Below the pieces are notes generated by a model. The model had not been told where the DNA came from. It worked only from the letters and a program-made list of their open reading frames with translations, and searched no databases. A stretch of DNA of 64,000 nt from contig NZ_JMGA01000019.1 of assembly GCF_000765145.1 (NCBI RefSeq), positions 1 to 64,000 of the forward strand, in the 5' to 3' direction. The position numbers and the translations under genes are program-made. The DNA comes from Desulfosporosinus sp. HMP52 (GTDB lineage: Bacteria > Bacillota > Desulfitobacteriia > Desulfitobacteriales > Desulfitobacteriaceae). Positions 63,737-64,000 of this stretch are shown here, one piece after another (positions within the stretch are counted from its first letter, which is position 1; each line of letters starts with the position of its first letter).

Positions 63737-63755
63737 GCAGCCTACAAAAGGCCGC
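63737..63755 (+). promoter_or_regulatory. Leader hairpin 4 (GCAGCC/GGCCGC)
   Basis: GCAGCCT-ACAAA-AGGCCGC, with the ATTATAACACAAA trailer also seen after hairpin 2. It lies about 115 bases before ATG 63869. Confidence 0.6.
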
Positions 63756-63868
63756 AAAAGGAAATTTCTTATTGTTATTATAACACAAATTTTTCTAATA
63801 ATGTGACGGGCAATAACTAAAAATTCTTACTTCAATGGATAGTGAAGAACACTGAAGGAGGGAACTTA

Positions 63869-64000
63869 ATGAAAACTATGTATAACTCGTTTATGTATGC
63901 AGCTAGGGCTCATGCCCAATGGGAGATTGAAACATCTAATAATATTATAAAAAACAGAAAGAAGTTGCTCATCTTATTCGTAATGGCTCTACCCCTACTC
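63869..64000 (+). CDS. Partial gene at window end
   Basis: ATG 63869 after AAGGAGGG starts a 44-codon open frame that runs off the window. The visible part (MKTMYNSFMYAARAHAQWE, then KNRKKLLILFVMALPLL) suggests a membrane protein whose first helix begins near residue 33. It lies behind promoter block 4 and hairpin 4. Product not identifiable. Confidence 0.6.
   Translation, partial: MKTMYNSFMYAARAHAQWEIETSNNIIKNRKKLLILFVMALPLL

Larger units (their letters stand above)
62997..63868 (+). other. Gap with shared promoter block and leader
   Basis: No gene I can support. It holds block 4 at 63490-63518 and hairpin 4 at 63737-63755. A 66-codon frame at 63154 has no ribosome site. Confidence 0.5.

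Noticed and set aside
49621-63800. CRISPR-like array from the repeated leader motifs
   Set aside because: Copies are kilobases apart, each ahead of a different gene, with no regular spacers; they are regulatory repeats.

Overview
The window looks like chromosome of a low-GC, Gram-positive, sulfate-reducing clostridium, most likely Desulfosporosinus or a close relative in the Peptococcaceae. Three things point there. The dissimilatory sulfate-reduction genes (qmoA, qmoB, a soluble HdrD-type partner in place of membrane QmoC, sat, aprB, aprA) sit together. There is a methylamine/betaine methyltransferase cluster that includes a pyrrolysine-type in-frame TAG. Genes follow strong GGAGG-type ribosome binding sites and often start with TTG. 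The genus call is inference from gene content; no 16S rRNA, tRNA or CRISPR array was seen.

Layout. 1-2.2 kb: lipoprotein / glutathionylspermidine-synthase-like ATP-grasp / DUF350 operon. 2.3-7.3 kb: exported protein, ABC exporter and an OmpR-type two-component system. 7.3-13.4 kb: class II aldolase, S-adenosylhomocysteine hydrolase, topoisomerase III, MATE transporter. 13.4-25 kb: quaternary-amine methyl-group island (BCCT transporter, LysR regulator, PAS-sigma54 activator, non-Pyl MttB-family MtgB, corrinoid protein, Pyl-containing MttB, and an alkaline-phosphatase-superfamily enzyme), with two good sigma54 promoters and a recurring TTGA(C/G)TCAA box. 25-35.5 kb: thioredoxin/thioredoxin reductase, DEAD-box helicase, MoxR/VWA pair, LysM-M14 peptidase, acyl-CoA ligase, desulfoferrodoxin, beta-hydroxyacid dehydrogenase. 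36-45.4 kb: sulfate activation and APS reduction core. 45.4-64 kb: an island of anion transporters (two SulP, one SLC13/DASS, one ArsB/NhaD-like), two UspA proteins, an NtrC-type two-component system and four paralogues of a family I cannot name.

How the parts fit. Sulfate enters by SulP/SLC13-type carriers, Sat makes APS, and AprAB reduces APS with electrons delivered through QmoAB and the HdrD-like protein. Betaine-type amines enter by BCCT and are demethylated onto the corrinoid protein by MtgB (and trimethylamine by MttB). The methyl-tetrahydrofolate enzyme, the reductive activase and the pyl genes needed for this are not in the window.

The best candidate for something undescribed is the 45-64 kb island. 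Four copies of a ~205-residue protein family (48.7, 50.0, 55.1 and 60.8 kb) sit next to the transporters. Four transcription units there share a promoter-like block (TGATTA-N17-TATAGA) and a leader hairpin (GCAGCC...GGCCGC). The paralogues have TTG start codons in a conserved initiation region, and an NtrC-type regulator with a sensor kinase lies in the middle. By eye the paralogues resemble the uracil-DNA-glycosylase fold, which is only a hypothesis.
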